DNA from: Hungatella sp. UBA4396
Lineage (GTDB): Bacteria; Bacillota; Clostridia; Lachnospirales; Lachnospiraceae
Length of the DNA stretch: 64,000 nucleotides
Reading direction: 5' to 3'
Assembly: GCA_002389905.1 (NCBI GenBank)
Contig: DGRE01000032.1
Span: 41,973-105,972 of the forward strand
Below the pieces are notes generated by a model. The model was given only the letters and a program-made list of their open reading frames with translations, was not told the DNA's origin and made no database searches. A program made the translations under genes and the position numbers. Positions 7,930-16,102 of the stretch are shown here, piece after piece; position 1 is the stretch's first letter; each line of letters opens with the position of its first letter.

Positions 7930-9249
7930 ATGAAAGGTATTTTATACTTAAATCAGTTTTTTGGGCAGATCGGCGGAGAAGAACTGGCTGATTTCAAACC
8001 GGAAATCAGAGAAGGTCTTGTAGGCCCGGCTATGGCCCTGCAGCAGGCATTGGGCGATGATGTTCAGATTACCCACACCATTATCTGCGGTGATAACTTT
8101 ATGGGTTCCAACACAGAGGAAGCAGTAGAAGCCATTCTTTCTCTGATGAAGGGAAAAGAAATCGATGTATTTTTTGCAGGACCTGCTTTCCGTGCAGGAC
8201 GTTATGGAGCAGCCTGCGGACACATCTGCAAGGCAGTACAAAAGGAATTCGGCGTGCCGGTTCTCACCTCCATGAACGATGAAAACCCCGGAGTGGAAAT
8301 GTTTCGGAAGGAGATGTACGTATTCAAAGGCGGAGCCAGTGCGGCAGCTATGAAAAAAGACGTAAGTGCCATGGCAAAGTTTGCTCTTAAACTGTTAAAG
8401 GGAGAGAAACTGCTTCCCGCAGCAGAAGAAGGTTACTTTGGAAGAGGAATCAGAGACCAGATCTGGCTGGACCCGCCTGTAAACGCAGCAGACCGTGTCA
8501 TTGACATGCTCCTTAAGAAAATAAACGGAGAGCCTTACGAGACAGAGCTTCCCATTCCAAAATCAGACAGAGTGGATATTGCTCCGGCCATCACTCCGGA
8601 AGAACTGAGCCACATGGAAGTCGCTCTCGTCACCTCCGGCGGAATCGTTCCCGTAGGTAACCCGGACCGTATTCAGTCCGCATCAGCTACCAAGTGGGGC
8701 AAATATGACATATCCCAGACAGATGACCTGGTGAAGGGTGAATATATGACCATTCATGCCGGATTCGACCCGGCAGCAGCCAATAGTGACTCTGACGTTA
8801 TCGTTCCTCTTGATGCCATGAGACGGCATCAGAAAGAGGGGAAGATCGGTGGAATATATAAATATTTCTATTCAACCGTAGGCACAGGCACAACTCAGGC
8901 CGAAGCCGCAAGGATGGGAAAAGAAATTGCAAGAGAATTGAAAAAGGACGGGATCAGAGCTGCAATTCTGACCTCCACATGAGGGACCTGTACACGTTGC
9001 GGTGCAACAATGACAAGAGAAATTGAAAGAGAAGGAATCACCATCGTTCAGATGGCAAACTTAATTCCAGTGGCAAAGACCGTTGGAGTGAACAGACTGG
9101 TTCCCACCATATCCATTCCATATCCCCTTGGGGATCCGGCTACACCAAAGGAAGAGCAGTTTAAGCTTCGTTATCACAGAGTAGGAGTGGCTCTGGATGC
9201 TTTGACAACTGATATAAAAGAACCTCAACTCTTTAAAGTTAAATTTTAA
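7930..9249 (+). CDS. grdH: Substrate-specific protein B selenoprotein subunit, betaine (GrdH) or sarcosine (GrdF) type
   Basis: A 439-residue selenoprotein read through an in-frame TGA at 8980-8982 (codon 351). The motif is LTSTU-GTCTRCGATM, giving U351-x-x-C354-x-x-C357, the hallmark of GrdB/GrdF/GrdH. The selenolate attacks the C-N bond of the bound amine and forms Se-carboxymethyl selenocysteine, which is passed to GrdA. The N-terminus MKGILYLNQFFGQIGGEE is family-typical. A plain gene caller would split it into 7930-8982 and 9010-9249. The ATG follows AAGGAGGGACGAT. A SECIS-like hairpin lies just past the UGA. Choice of GrdH over GrdF rests on the neighbouring BCCT gene and is not certain. 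Confidence 0.9.
8980..9008 (+). promoter_or_regulatory. UGA codon with SECIS-like hairpin in grdH
   Basis: Thirteen bases after the UGA (8980-8982), GTTGC (8996-9000), GGT loop and GCAAC (9004-9008) form a perfect 5-bp stem with a GGU loop. Bacterial SECIS elements have a small apical stem with G residues in the loop at about this distance from the UGA, so this is a good candidate for the SelB-binding element. Confidence 0.7.
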
Positions 9250-9374
9250 TTTCGTATAATAGAAAATCTCCGGCAGGCAGAAGACGTGCAGACAAATCCT
9301 TCCCCTGTTCTGTGCTATAATGTTGATGCTGGGCAAAGATTGATAAGTTATTCTGAAATAAAAGTTTTTATGCG

Positions 9375-9403
9375 GCAGGGAATCCTGATAAAGGATCCCC
9401 TGC
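9375..9403 (+). other. Hairpin upstream of the BCCT transporter gene
   Basis: GCAGGGAATCC and GGATCCCCTGC form an 11-position stem with one A-C mismatch around a TGATAAA loop. It lies in the 216-base gap between grdH and the transporter. There is no T-run after it, so it may be a processing site or a weak attenuator that separates transporter and reductase expression. Confidence 0.5.
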
Positions 9404-9465
9404 AACATAAGAACCGGATTGTTAAAAAAACAGCAGACGATTATCTTTTAAGAGGAGAGGAATAA

Positions 9466-10926
9466 ATGAAAAAAAACCAGGTTTTTTACATATCGTTTCT
9501 TTTTACTATGGCAATAGTTGTATTTGGGTTAATAGCACCTCAGACATTTGCAAAGGCTACATCGGCAGCAAATGACTTTCTTGTTGATTACTTTGGCTGG
9601 TTTTATCTTATTTCCATGTTTATCTTTGTCGCATTTTCTTTAGGGATTGCGTTCAGTAAATATGGAAACATCAAACTGGGTCCGGATGACTCTGTTCCGG
9701 AGTTCAGTAACCGGTCATGGTTTGCAATGCTCTTTGGCGCAGGAATGGGAATTGGGCTGGTTTTCTGGGGAGCGGCAGAACCGCTGAACCACTTCATGAC
9801 GTTTGGGGCAACGGAAGAAGCAGCAAATTTTGCAATGAAAAAATCTTTTATGCATTGGGGATTTCATCCCTGGGCGGCATATGCTATTATCGGAATGGCA
9901 CTGGGATATTTCCAGTTCCGAAAAAACGCCCCGGGTTTGATCAGCAGTATCTTTCTCCCTATTCTTGGTGAAAAGGGAATCAAAGGGCCTGTTGGAAAAT
10001 TGATTGATATTTGTGCAGTTTTTGCAACTGTAGCAGGAATTGCAACTTCTTTGGGACAGGGAACCATGCAGATTAATTCCGGTCTGAATTTCCTCTTTCA
10101 GATTCCCACCACACGGCTGGTTCAAATCATCATTATTATTGTTTTAATGGTTATTTATACGTGGACGGCTGTAAGCGGAATTGACAAGGGAATCAAACTG
10201 CTCTCTGATATCAACCTTGTGCTGGCCATTATCATTTTACTTGGTTCATTTATCATTGGTCCCAAGCTTCTTACTTTGAATGTTTTTACAAACTCCATTG
10301 GTAATTATGTGAATGATTTTGTAAAGGACAGTTTTGCCATAAACCCCTTCGGGGATAAGTCCTGGCTGGGCTCATGGACCATTTTCTATTGGGCCTGGTG
10401 GATTGCATGGGGCCCGTTTGTAGGAACATTTATTGCCAGAATATCCAAAGGAAGGACCATTCGGGAATTTGTTTTCGGGGTAATCCTGGCACCTTCCCTG
10501 GTATCCTTTATCTGGTTTTCCGTTTTCGGAAGCCTTGGCCTGAATCTGGATACAGGTATTATTTCGAAGGCAATTGAAACAACGGAAACCGCATTGTTTG
10601 TGGTATTCCGCCAGTACCCTCTGGGCAGCATTTTCTCCGTTATAGCGATTTGTCTTTTGGGAACATTCTTTATTACTTCGGCAAACTCAGGAATCTTTGT
10701 TTTATCCATGTTTTCTTCTGAGGGAAATATGGAACCGGACAACAGCAAAAAAGTTTTCTGGGGAGTGATCCAGGCGCTGCTGGCACTGGTACTGCTGATG
10801 ACAGGAGGACTTGGTGCTCTCCAGACCTGTTCCATAGTGGCAGCATTTCCATTGGCTATTATCATGCTTTTATGCTGTGTCTGCCTGACCAAAGAACTGA
10901 TGAAGGAAAAGCCTAAAAAGAAATAA
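9466..10926 (+). CDS. BCCT-family betaine/carnitine/choline-type transporter
   Basis: A 486-residue membrane protein with about 12 hydrophobic segments. Family signatures are GAGMGIGLVFWGAAEPLNHF (about residues 85-104) and FYWAWWIAWGPFVGTFIARI (about 306-325), the aromatic-rich BCCT box that lines the quaternary-amine site, followed by SKGRTIREF. It would import glycine betaine or a similar quaternary ammonium compound, most likely by Na+ or H+ coupling. The gene follows the protein B selenoprotein after 216 bases on the same strand and fits as the uptake step for betaine reduction. Carnitine or choline cannot be excluded from sequence reading. A strong GAGGAG sequence precedes the ATG. Confidence 0.9.
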   Translation: MKKNQVFYISFLFTMAIVVFGLIAPQTFAKATSAANDFLVDYFGWFYLISMFIFVAFSLGIAFSKYGNIKLGPDDSVPEFSNRSWFAMLFGAGMGIGLVFWGAAEPLNHFMTFGATEEAANFAMKKSFMHWGFHPWAAYAIIGMALGYFQFRKNAPGLISSIFLPILGEKGIKGPVGKLIDICAVFATVAGIATSLGQGTMQINSGLNFLFQIPTTRLVQIIIIIVLMVIYTWTAVSGIDKGIKLLSDINLVLAIIILLGSFIIGPKLLTLNVFTNSIGNYVNDFVKDSFAINPFGDKSWLGSWTIFYWAWWIAWGPFVGTFIARISKGRTIREFVFGVILAPSLVSFIWFSVFGSLGLNLDTGIISKAIETTETALFVVFRQYPLGSIFSVIAICLLGTFFITSANSGIFVLSMFSSEGNMEPDNSKKVFWGVIQALLALVLLMTGGLGALQTCSIVAAFPLAIIMLLCCVCLTKELMKEKPKKK

Positions 10927-10952
10927 AAACTGTTTCATGTCACATACCTGAG

Positions 10953-11005
10953 GTGCCTGCATTTTGTTTATATTAAACAGCAGGCACTGTCGGGTTATGT
11001 TTTTT
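10953..11005 (+). terminator. Bulged hairpin after the BCCT gene
   Basis: GTGCCTGC (10953-10960) pairs with GCAGGCAC (10980-10987), with an inner TGTTTA/TAAACA stem and an ATTT bulge. A T-run (GTTTTTT) appears about 12 bases beyond. It probably ends the reductase operon before the LysR gene. Confidence 0.6.
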
Positions 11006-11022
11006 AGAAAGTAAGGAACCCT

Positions 11023-11928
11023 ATGGAATTTAAACAGCTAGAAGCATTTGTACAGATTTCCAAGCTTCAGAGCTTTTCAAAAGCTTCAGAAGCCTTGTTC
11101 TTAACGCAGCCTGCATTAAGCAGCCAGATCAATGCACTTGAAAAAGAAATTGGCACCCAACTGTTTATTCGTTCTACAAAAAAGGTTTTTCCAACCAAAG
11201 CCGGAATAAACTTTTACGGGTATGCACAGAAGATGCTGGCTTTGCGCGATCAATCCTTGTGTGAAATGGGAAAGTACTCAAAGGAATGTGCAGGCGAAAT
11301 CAATATTTTGGCTTCCAGCGTCCCCTCCCAATATATGCTGCCTCATTTGATTGCTGATTTTAATAAAGAGTACCCAAACATTATCTTCCGTTTGTACCAG
11401 AGAGACAGCGGAGGAGTTTTTGAGGAACTGATTCAGTATCAGTATGATATGGGCTTTGTGGGAACTGAAAATGAAAGCTACCGCTATATATTGTCATCTC
11501 TGTGTGAGGATCGGTTGGTTTTAATATTACCGAAAGATATGAAGTACACAGGAAAGCAGGATGCCGCGGATGCTCTCCGGTTTATTGCAGATAAAAATTT
11601 TATCATGAGGGAGCAGGGATCAGGCACCAGGGAGGCTCTAAAGGGATTTCTGGGGAAAAATGGAGTTTTGGAAAAAGACTTGAAGGCCATCGCTTATTTT
11701 AGCAGTACCCAGGGAATTATGGAGGCTGTTTCCCAGGGACTTGGTATTTCATTTGTATCTAAGGTCGCAGCAAAGGTGTACGAGAACATGAACCGAATTA
11801 ATATAGTAGAAATTGAATCGGAGCATCTAAGCAGGGAAATCTTCTATGTTCAGAAAAAAGATATGATATTGACACCGGCACAGGAGCTTTTTGTCGGATT
11901 TGCAAAAAAAATGTTATCAAAATGTTAA
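11023..11928 (+). CDS. LysR-family transcriptional regulator
   Basis: A 301-residue LysR-type regulator. The N-terminal winged helix is MEFKQLEAFVQISKLQSFSK followed by ASEALFLTQPALSSQINALE. The rest is the two-lobe effector-binding domain (REQGSGTREALKGFL, STQGIMEAVSQGLGISFVS). It follows the reductase/transporter operon on the same strand, past a hairpin. LysR proteins often sense metabolites of neighbouring pathways, so control of the reductase or transporter genes is possible. The C-terminal lobe resembles CysB/CysL-type regulators, but the effector is unknown. Confidence 0.9.
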   Translation: MEFKQLEAFVQISKLQSFSKASEALFLTQPALSSQINALEKEIGTQLFIRSTKKVFPTKAGINFYGYAQKMLALRDQSLCEMGKYSKECAGEINILASSVPSQYMLPHLIADFNKEYPNIIFRLYQRDSGGVFEELIQYQYDMGFVGTENESYRYILSSLCEDRLVLILPKDMKYTGKQDAADALRFIADKNFIMREQGSGTREALKGFLGKNGVLEKDLKAIAYFSSTQGIMEAVSQGLGISFVSKVAAKVYENMNRINIVEIESEHLSREIFYVQKKDMILTPAQELFVGFAKKMLSKC

Positions 11929-12003
11929 ATCTTAATTTGACTTGCCTTCCATCTATAGTATAATGTTCTGTTAGAGGCACAGAATATATTGAGAGGTAAG
12001 CCA

Positions 12004-12705
12004 ATGTTAGATAATTCCTACGATAAACTTAGTCATATGATCACATATTCAAAAGCAAATTTAAGCGAGATTGTAGTCTCCTATGTGAAAAATAAAATTC
12101 TTACAGGTGAGTTAAAAAGCGGGGACCGGTTAGTTGAAGCGGATATGTCGGAAGAACTGCAGATAAGCAGAGCTCCCATCAGAGAGGCTTTAAGAGAACT
12201 TCATATGCGGGGAATTCTGTCATTTTTGCCTAAGAAGGGCAGCCAGATTCTTGAAATGAGTTATGAAGATATTTGGGAAGTCTTTTCTATCAGAATCCCT
12301 CTTGAAATGCAGGTGCTTACAATTATTTTTGAAAAAAAGCTGCTGCAGGAAGAGGATATTGATTACTTGGAAGCATTAAATAATGAAATGATAAAACCGG
12401 ACAGGGAGCAGCAGGCCATTGAAACCAGGGAAAAGGTTTTTATTTTCAATGCAAGCGACCTGGCTTTTCATAAGTTTTTTTGGAAAAAGTCAGGAAGTTT
12501 CCGCAGAGCCCAGATTTTAGAGGATCAGTTTTTCCAGCTTCTTATAGGAATGAACAGGGATATTTCCACCTTAGGAACAATTATGGAAAAATATGAGGAA
12601 CATAAAAGGATCATAGATGCCTGCCGCACCGGAGCTCTTGATCAGGTGCTGGCTGCATTTCAGGCCCACATGGATTCCTATTTAAAGGTAGTTACAAAAC
12701 TTTAA
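12004..12705 (+). CDS. GntR-family regulator, FCD (FadR-like) subfamily
   Basis: A 233-residue protein with an N-terminal GntR winged helix (VVSYVKNKILTGELKSGDRL, then MSEELQISRAPIREALRELH) and a C-terminal all-helical FCD domain (EEHKRIIDACRTGALDQVLA with a histidine). FCD regulators bind small organic acids, often through a metal. The ATG at 12004 has GAGAGGTAAG upstream; an in-frame TTG at 11989 is less likely. The next two genes follow closely and may share its transcript. Its targets are not apparent. Confidence 0.88.
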   Translation: MLDNSYDKLSHMITYSKANLSEIVVSYVKNKILTGELKSGDRLVEADMSEELQISRAPIREALRELHMRGILSFLPKKGSQILEMSYEDIWEVFSIRIPLEMQVLTIIFEKKLLQEEDIDYLEALNNEMIKPDREQQAIETREKVFIFNASDLAFHKFFWKKSGSFRRAQILEDQFFQLLIGMNRDISTLGTIMEKYEEHKRIIDACRTGALDQVLAAFQAHMDSYLKVVTKL

Positions 12706-12759
12706 TGGGAAGTGAGGGCCGGACTCTTAAAGATCAATGGATCAGAAGGAGGAATTAAA

Positions 12760-13317
12760 GTGGCTGAGAAGGTAAAGATATGGACAAAACAGCACAAAAA
12801 TATATTACAGGACTTGGAGCAGAATGGAAGGTATCTTGTAAAAAAAGAATACATCATCAATAAAATGGAAGAGCATTCAGGAATATATCTGGATACTTAC
12901 AACTGGCTGTATCATTCCGCTTCTAAGTTCATGGAAATACCGGAGGGTGCGCTGTATCCCATATGGGTATCTGTTACAGAGGAATCCAGGATACAAAACA
13001 GCGAAGGAAACGTGCTTCTGGAAATTCTGGTGGATGCGGATAAAATGTTTGTTATGGACCTGGATAAGTGGGGCCGTATCGTTAATTATATGTATATCCC
13101 AAAGGACCCCCAGGATGAAAGGGAGCATGAGGAGCTTTTAAAGAGATACGGCATTGATGACAGCACCGCATATATGTCTCCCTTTTATCCCAATGTGAAA
13201 AGTAAGATCATAAAAAGCTGGGATAGGCTGTATGATGAGGGGATTGAACTGAGCCCTGCCAAGGTGGGAATTATCTGGGAGGTGAAACAGGAATGGATTG
13301 TAAAGATCGATACATAG
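12760..13317 (+). CDS. DUF3841-like protein, first copy
   Basis: A 185-residue soluble protein with no signal peptide or membrane segment. It resembles the uncharacterised DUF3841 family: VKIWTKQHKNILQDLEQNGR at the start, a central YNWLYHSASKFMEIPEGALYPIWVS block, and MDLDKWGRIVNYMYIPKD. The GTG at 12760 is chosen because AGAAGGAGGAATTAAA precedes it. It overlaps the second copy by 25 bases, and the two share the same order of aromatic-rich blocks, so they look like an old tandem duplication. No catalytic motif is evident and no function is proposed. It is likely co-transcribed with the GntR gene upstream. Confidence 0.7.
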   Translation: MAEKVKIWTKQHKNILQDLEQNGRYLVKKEYIINKMEEHSGIYLDTYNWLYHSASKFMEIPEGALYPIWVSVTEESRIQNSEGNVLLEILVDADKMFVMDLDKWGRIVNYMYIPKDPQDEREHEELLKRYGIDDSTAYMSPFYPNVKSKIIKSWDRLYDEGIELSPAKVGIIWEVKQEWIVKIDT

Positions 13318-13910
13318 AGCTTTATTCGGTTCAGCCGGAGAAAATCGCAGACTCCATCAGGCAAGGCCATTGCCATTATGCAAAAATGAAATACATTGAA
13401 GATAAGTACGGAGATGTGAAGGGTGTGTTTTTAAACGCTTATCACTGGTATGTCCGGCAAGCCTCCGCCATAGTGGAAAGGCCGGAACAGGCGGAATCCG
13501 GTATATGGACATTTGTCAATAAACGATATACGGAGCAGCATCCGGGGTATCAGGTGATGAAGCTTCACGTTCCGGTTGAAGAGGCCGTGTTTTTCCGGAT
13601 GTCTGATTGGAATAAGGTACTGAATTTGAGATACGTGGGAAGAACCAAAGAAGAAGAAAATAATTTTTCAGAGAAGCTGGAAAAGTATGGGGTATCCTAT
13701 GAAGGAGATGTTTATCAAACCTCCTTTTATCCCCAGTTGAAAAGAGAATTGACGGAAAGCTGGATGAATCTGTTCCGTTTTGACCATGAGATCAAAGCTG
13801 GAGGCCGGCCGAAACTGGAGGATTTGCAAGCCGGATTATGGTGTATAAAAAAGGAATGGGTGGCTGATGAAAATGAGGGATCAGCAGACGAGAAGAAAGG
13901 TTTTCACTGA
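13293..13910 (+). CDS. DUF3841-like protein, second copy
   Basis: A 205-residue protein that parallels the preceding gene: IELYSVQPEKIADSIRQGHC at the start, FLNAYHWYVRQASAIVERPE, then MSDWNKVLNLRYVGRTKEEE. Shared features are a Y-x-W-x-x-x-x-A-S core, a W near the middle of the form 'W.K..N..Y', and a closing W-x-(I/V)-K-x-E-W motif. The ATG has GGAGGTGAAACAG upstream, inside the 3' end of the first copy. The overlap suggests coupled translation and possibly a heteromer, which is inference. No signal sequence is seen. Function unknown. Confidence 0.7.
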   Translation: MDCKDRYIELYSVQPEKIADSIRQGHCHYAKMKYIEDKYGDVKGVFLNAYHWYVRQASAIVERPEQAESGIWTFVNKRYTEQHPGYQVMKLHVPVEEAVFFRMSDWNKVLNLRYVGRTKEEENNFSEKLEKYGVSYEGDVYQTSFYPQLKRELTESWMNLFRFDHEIKAGGRPKLEDLQAGLWCIKKEWVADENEGSADEKKGFH

Positions 13911-13947
13911 TACCGGTGCGGCTCTTGTTTACTTCAGGATATTTCAT

Positions 13948-13996
13948 AAAAACCTTCGGATTGAGGCGTTTTGGCCTGCTCAATCCGAAGGTTTTT
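13948..13996. terminator. Bidirectional terminator between DUF3841 pair and otnC
   Basis: A near-perfect stem CCTTCGGATTGAG / CAATCCGAAGG, flanked by A-run on the left and TTTTT on the right, sits between convergent genes. It can work in both directions. Confidence 0.85.
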
Positions 13997-14004
13997 ATTG
14001 TGCT

Positions 14005-14595
14005 CTATTTCAGCCCGGCCCGATACAGTTCCCAGGCAATGCGGGCGGATTCCTCCAGCTCTTCCAGGCGGCAGAAGGCATCCATCATAGTCTTGCCCGG
14101 CACAATGGGACCGTGGTTTTTCAGCAGAAAGCCGTCGCTTTCCTTGATACGCTCCCGAAATGCAGAAAAAAGTGCTTCTGAGCCGGGTTTTTCATAAGGA
14201 ATCAGGCCGACGGAACCAAGCTTCATCTTCAAGTAGGGAGTGTGATCCGGGATGCAGTCCTGTTCGGAAGCAGAGGGGACAAAGCTCCAGAGTATAGAAT
14301 AGGTACTGTGGGTATGGAGGACCGCCCCTATTTCCGGTGACTTTTCGTAAAGAGCCAGATGAAGAGGCCATTCCTTGCTGGGCTTTTTTTCGGATACAGA
14401 AGTCCCATCCAGATTCAGCACCGCAAAGTCCCCTTTCTCCATGGTTCCAAAACAAGAGCCGCCGGCGCTGATATAGATATGATCATTATGGCGAAAGCTT
14501 ATATTGGCGGAAGAGCCGGAAGTTTTCCCCCGGTCAAACAAGCTGTGAGCCGCCCATAGGGCTGTTTTTGATTTTTCTTCTAAAATTAAGTCCAT
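14005..14595 (-). CDS. otnC: Class II aldolase-family 3-oxo-tetronate 4-phosphate decarboxylase-like protein
   Basis: A 196-residue class II aldolase/adducin-family protein. It shows the metal-binding AVLHTHSTYS motif, SSANISFRH near the N-terminus, and KNHGPIVPG, which supply the Zn2+ histidines and a phosphate pocket. OtnC proteins decarboxylate 3-oxo-tetronate 4-phosphate to dihydroxyacetone phosphate, working directly after the OtnK kinase encoded upstream. The start at 14595 (MDLILEEKSK) has GGAGGGAAAT before it; the longer frame to 14625 lacks a site. The length is slightly short for the family but has both halves. L-fuculose-phosphate-aldolase-like activity is the alternative; the kinase neighbour favours OtnC. 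Confidence 0.8.
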   Translation of the reverse strand: MDLILEEKSKTALWAAHSLFDRGKTSGSSANISFRHNDHIYISAGGSCFGTMEKGDFAVLNLDGTSVSEKKPSKEWPLHLALYEKSPEIGAVLHTHSTYSILWSFVPSASEQDCIPDHTPYLKMKLGSVGLIPYEKPGSEALFSAFRERIKESDGFLLKNHGPIVPGKTMMDAFCRLEELEESARIAWELYRAGLK

Positions 14596-14628
14596 ATTTC
14601 CCTCCAAATTTGAAATGATTTTCACCTT

Positions 14629-15861
14629 TTAATCTTGTTTTAATGTTATGTCCAAGGCCCGCTGAAAGAAATCTTCCTGCCCAAAGTTCCCGCTTTTAAG
14701 TATGAGACGGATATCCGGACGCTCTGCGGGGACCATAACGGGAACTCCGGGAGCCACACTTTCCCCGATCCAATAGGAAGAGAATCCAAGTGCTTTCGTA
14801 ACTGCCCCTGAAGTTTCTCCTCCGGCGGAAATAATCCTGGTATATCCGGAATTTACAGCACGGACTGCCAGCGCCGCGGCCGCACCCTCCAGAATTGCGG
14901 CGGTTTTTTCCTTTCCAAGGCTTTGAATTTCCTTCACCTTTTCAGGAGTATCGGAGCTGTATATGAGAACGCCGTTTATATGGCTGCCTTGTTCTTCTAT
15001 AAACCTCCAGGCATCCTCCTCTGTCTGGCGGCCTTCCAGCATGGCTCTGGGATCAAGCTTATAGCAGGGATTTCCCTGGCCTTGATACCAGGCGATCTGC
15101 TCCAGCGTGGCCTTGGAACAGCTTCCTGCCACCAGAAGGGCCTTGCCTTTTGTTCCGCTTTCCGGGATACTTCCTTTTTCAGAAAGCTTTCCTGTCCATA
15201 TTCGTGCCAGGGGTTCTAAAAGTCCGCTTCCTCCGGTTAAAAGAGGGAGATGTCCGAATACAGCGGCAATTTTTTTGCCGTCCTCCTGAGTTTTATAATC
15301 CGGAATGAGATAAAACGGTTTTGCAGGGAGGCTTTCCGGCAGAAGATCATAGCATGGATAGCGGCTCTGGGGTTCCATCAGCTTCTGGATTTTAGATTCC
15401 CACATGGGGGTAAGAGGGTGGTTTTTCATATGGCTTTCATGGAGAAAAACACCGTTTACCATAAGATTTCCATTTTCTACGGTTCTTCCGTTGACCGGAA
15501 GAGCAGGGCATAAAAGCGTGTAAGGAGCTTGTAAAAGATCCATAAGTGCATCTGCCACCGGGCCGATGTTGCCTTTTGGCGTGGAATCGAATGTGGAGCA
15601 ATACTTGAAATAAATCTGCTTCACGCCCTGGGAGAGTAAAAACCGGGCCGCTTTCAGGCTGTCCTCTACGGCTTTGTTAGTTTCCTGGGTTCTGGATTTT
15701 AATGCAATAACAATTGCCTGGGCTTTATCCGGTTCAGAACCAGGGCTTTGGTTCCCGGGGATTCCGTTGTAAAACTGAACGCTCATTCCGCCTTTTACAA
15801 TAAAAGAAGCCGCATCACTGGCACCTGTAAAATCATCGGCAATGCATCCCAATACTGCCAT
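14629..15861 (-). CDS. otnK: Four-carbon acid sugar kinase (DUF1537 family), OtnK-like
   Basis: A ~410-residue member of the two-domain DUF1537 family that phosphorylates oxidised tetronates. The N-terminal domain starts MAVLGCIADDFTGASDAASF, the family's substrate-side aspartate motif. YFKYCSTFDSTPKGNIGPVA is the second substrate block. The C-terminal nucleotide domain has LVAGSCSKATLEQ and ISAGGETSGAVTKALG. These fit OtnK/DtnK kinases acting on 3-oxo-tetronate or erythronate. Start choice is between 15870 and 15861; the ribosome binding site AAGGGA and family N-terminus favour 15861. It is the first gene of the minus-strand operon, controlled from a -24/-12 promoter 50 bases upstream. Confidence 0.85.
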   Translation of the reverse strand: MAVLGCIADDFTGASDAASFIVKGGMSVQFYNGIPGNQSPGSEPDKAQAIVIALKSRTQETNKAVEDSLKAARFLLSQGVKQIYFKYCSTFDSTPKGNIGPVADALMDLLQAPYTLLCPALPVNGRTVENGNLMVNGVFLHESHMKNHPLTPMWESKIQKLMEPQSRYPCYDLLPESLPAKPFYLIPDYKTQEDGKKIAAVFGHLPLLTGGSGLLEPLARIWTGKLSEKGSIPESGTKGKALLVAGSCSKATLEQIAWYQGQGNPCYKLDPRAMLEGRQTEEDAWRFIEEQGSHINGVLIYSSDTPEKVKEIQSLGKEKTAAILEGAAAALAVRAVNSGYTRIISAGGETSGAVTKALGFSSYWIGESVAPGVPVMVPAERPDIRLILKSGNFGQEDFFQRALDITLKQD

Positions 15862-15910
15862 AATCATCATTCCCTTCTTTTGCTTTTTAATTGGTTTAAT
15901 CTATATTACA

Positions 15911-15926
15911 GCAAGTTTTATGCCAA
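15911..15926 (-). promoter_or_regulatory. Sigma-54 (-24/-12) promoter for otnK-otnC
   Basis: On the minus strand the sequence is TTGGCATAAAACTTGC, with the GG and GC dinucleotides 12 bases apart, as RpoN requires. Consensus is TTGGCACG-N4-TTGCW. It lies 50 bases upstream of the kinase start. Confidence 0.8.
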
Positions 15927-16049
15927 TCTGCCGTCATATTTATTTTTTGTTATTTTAAATTTTTATGGACAGCCATTGGTATTTTATAATCCGCAAATGA
16001 TCATTTTCTTTTCTTGACCCTGAGTACGGCAGTACGGTACAATAAACAA

Positions 16050-16065
16050 TGCAACACCTGTTGCA
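16050..16065. promoter_or_regulatory. Inverted repeat, likely binding site of the PrpR-like activator
   Basis: TGCAACA-CC-TGTTGCA is a perfect 7-bp inverted repeat, about 125-140 bases upstream of the -24 element of the divergent otnK promoter and 38 bases upstream of the activator gene. The same half-site recurs at 18030-18052 near the second sigma-54 promoter. Confidence 0.7.
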
Positions 16066-16102
16066 GCACATATTGCTTTTCTAATCCATATGGAGGTGGC
16101 TT

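Noticed and set aside
8980..8982. Nonsense mutation making the protein B gene a pseudogene
   Set aside because: The UGA sits at the conserved Sec position with both cysteines and a hairpin downstream, and selA/selB are present.
9715..10125. Minus-strand open frame inside the BCCT gene
   Set aside because: Shadow of a well-supported transporter; no start signals or recognisable motifs.
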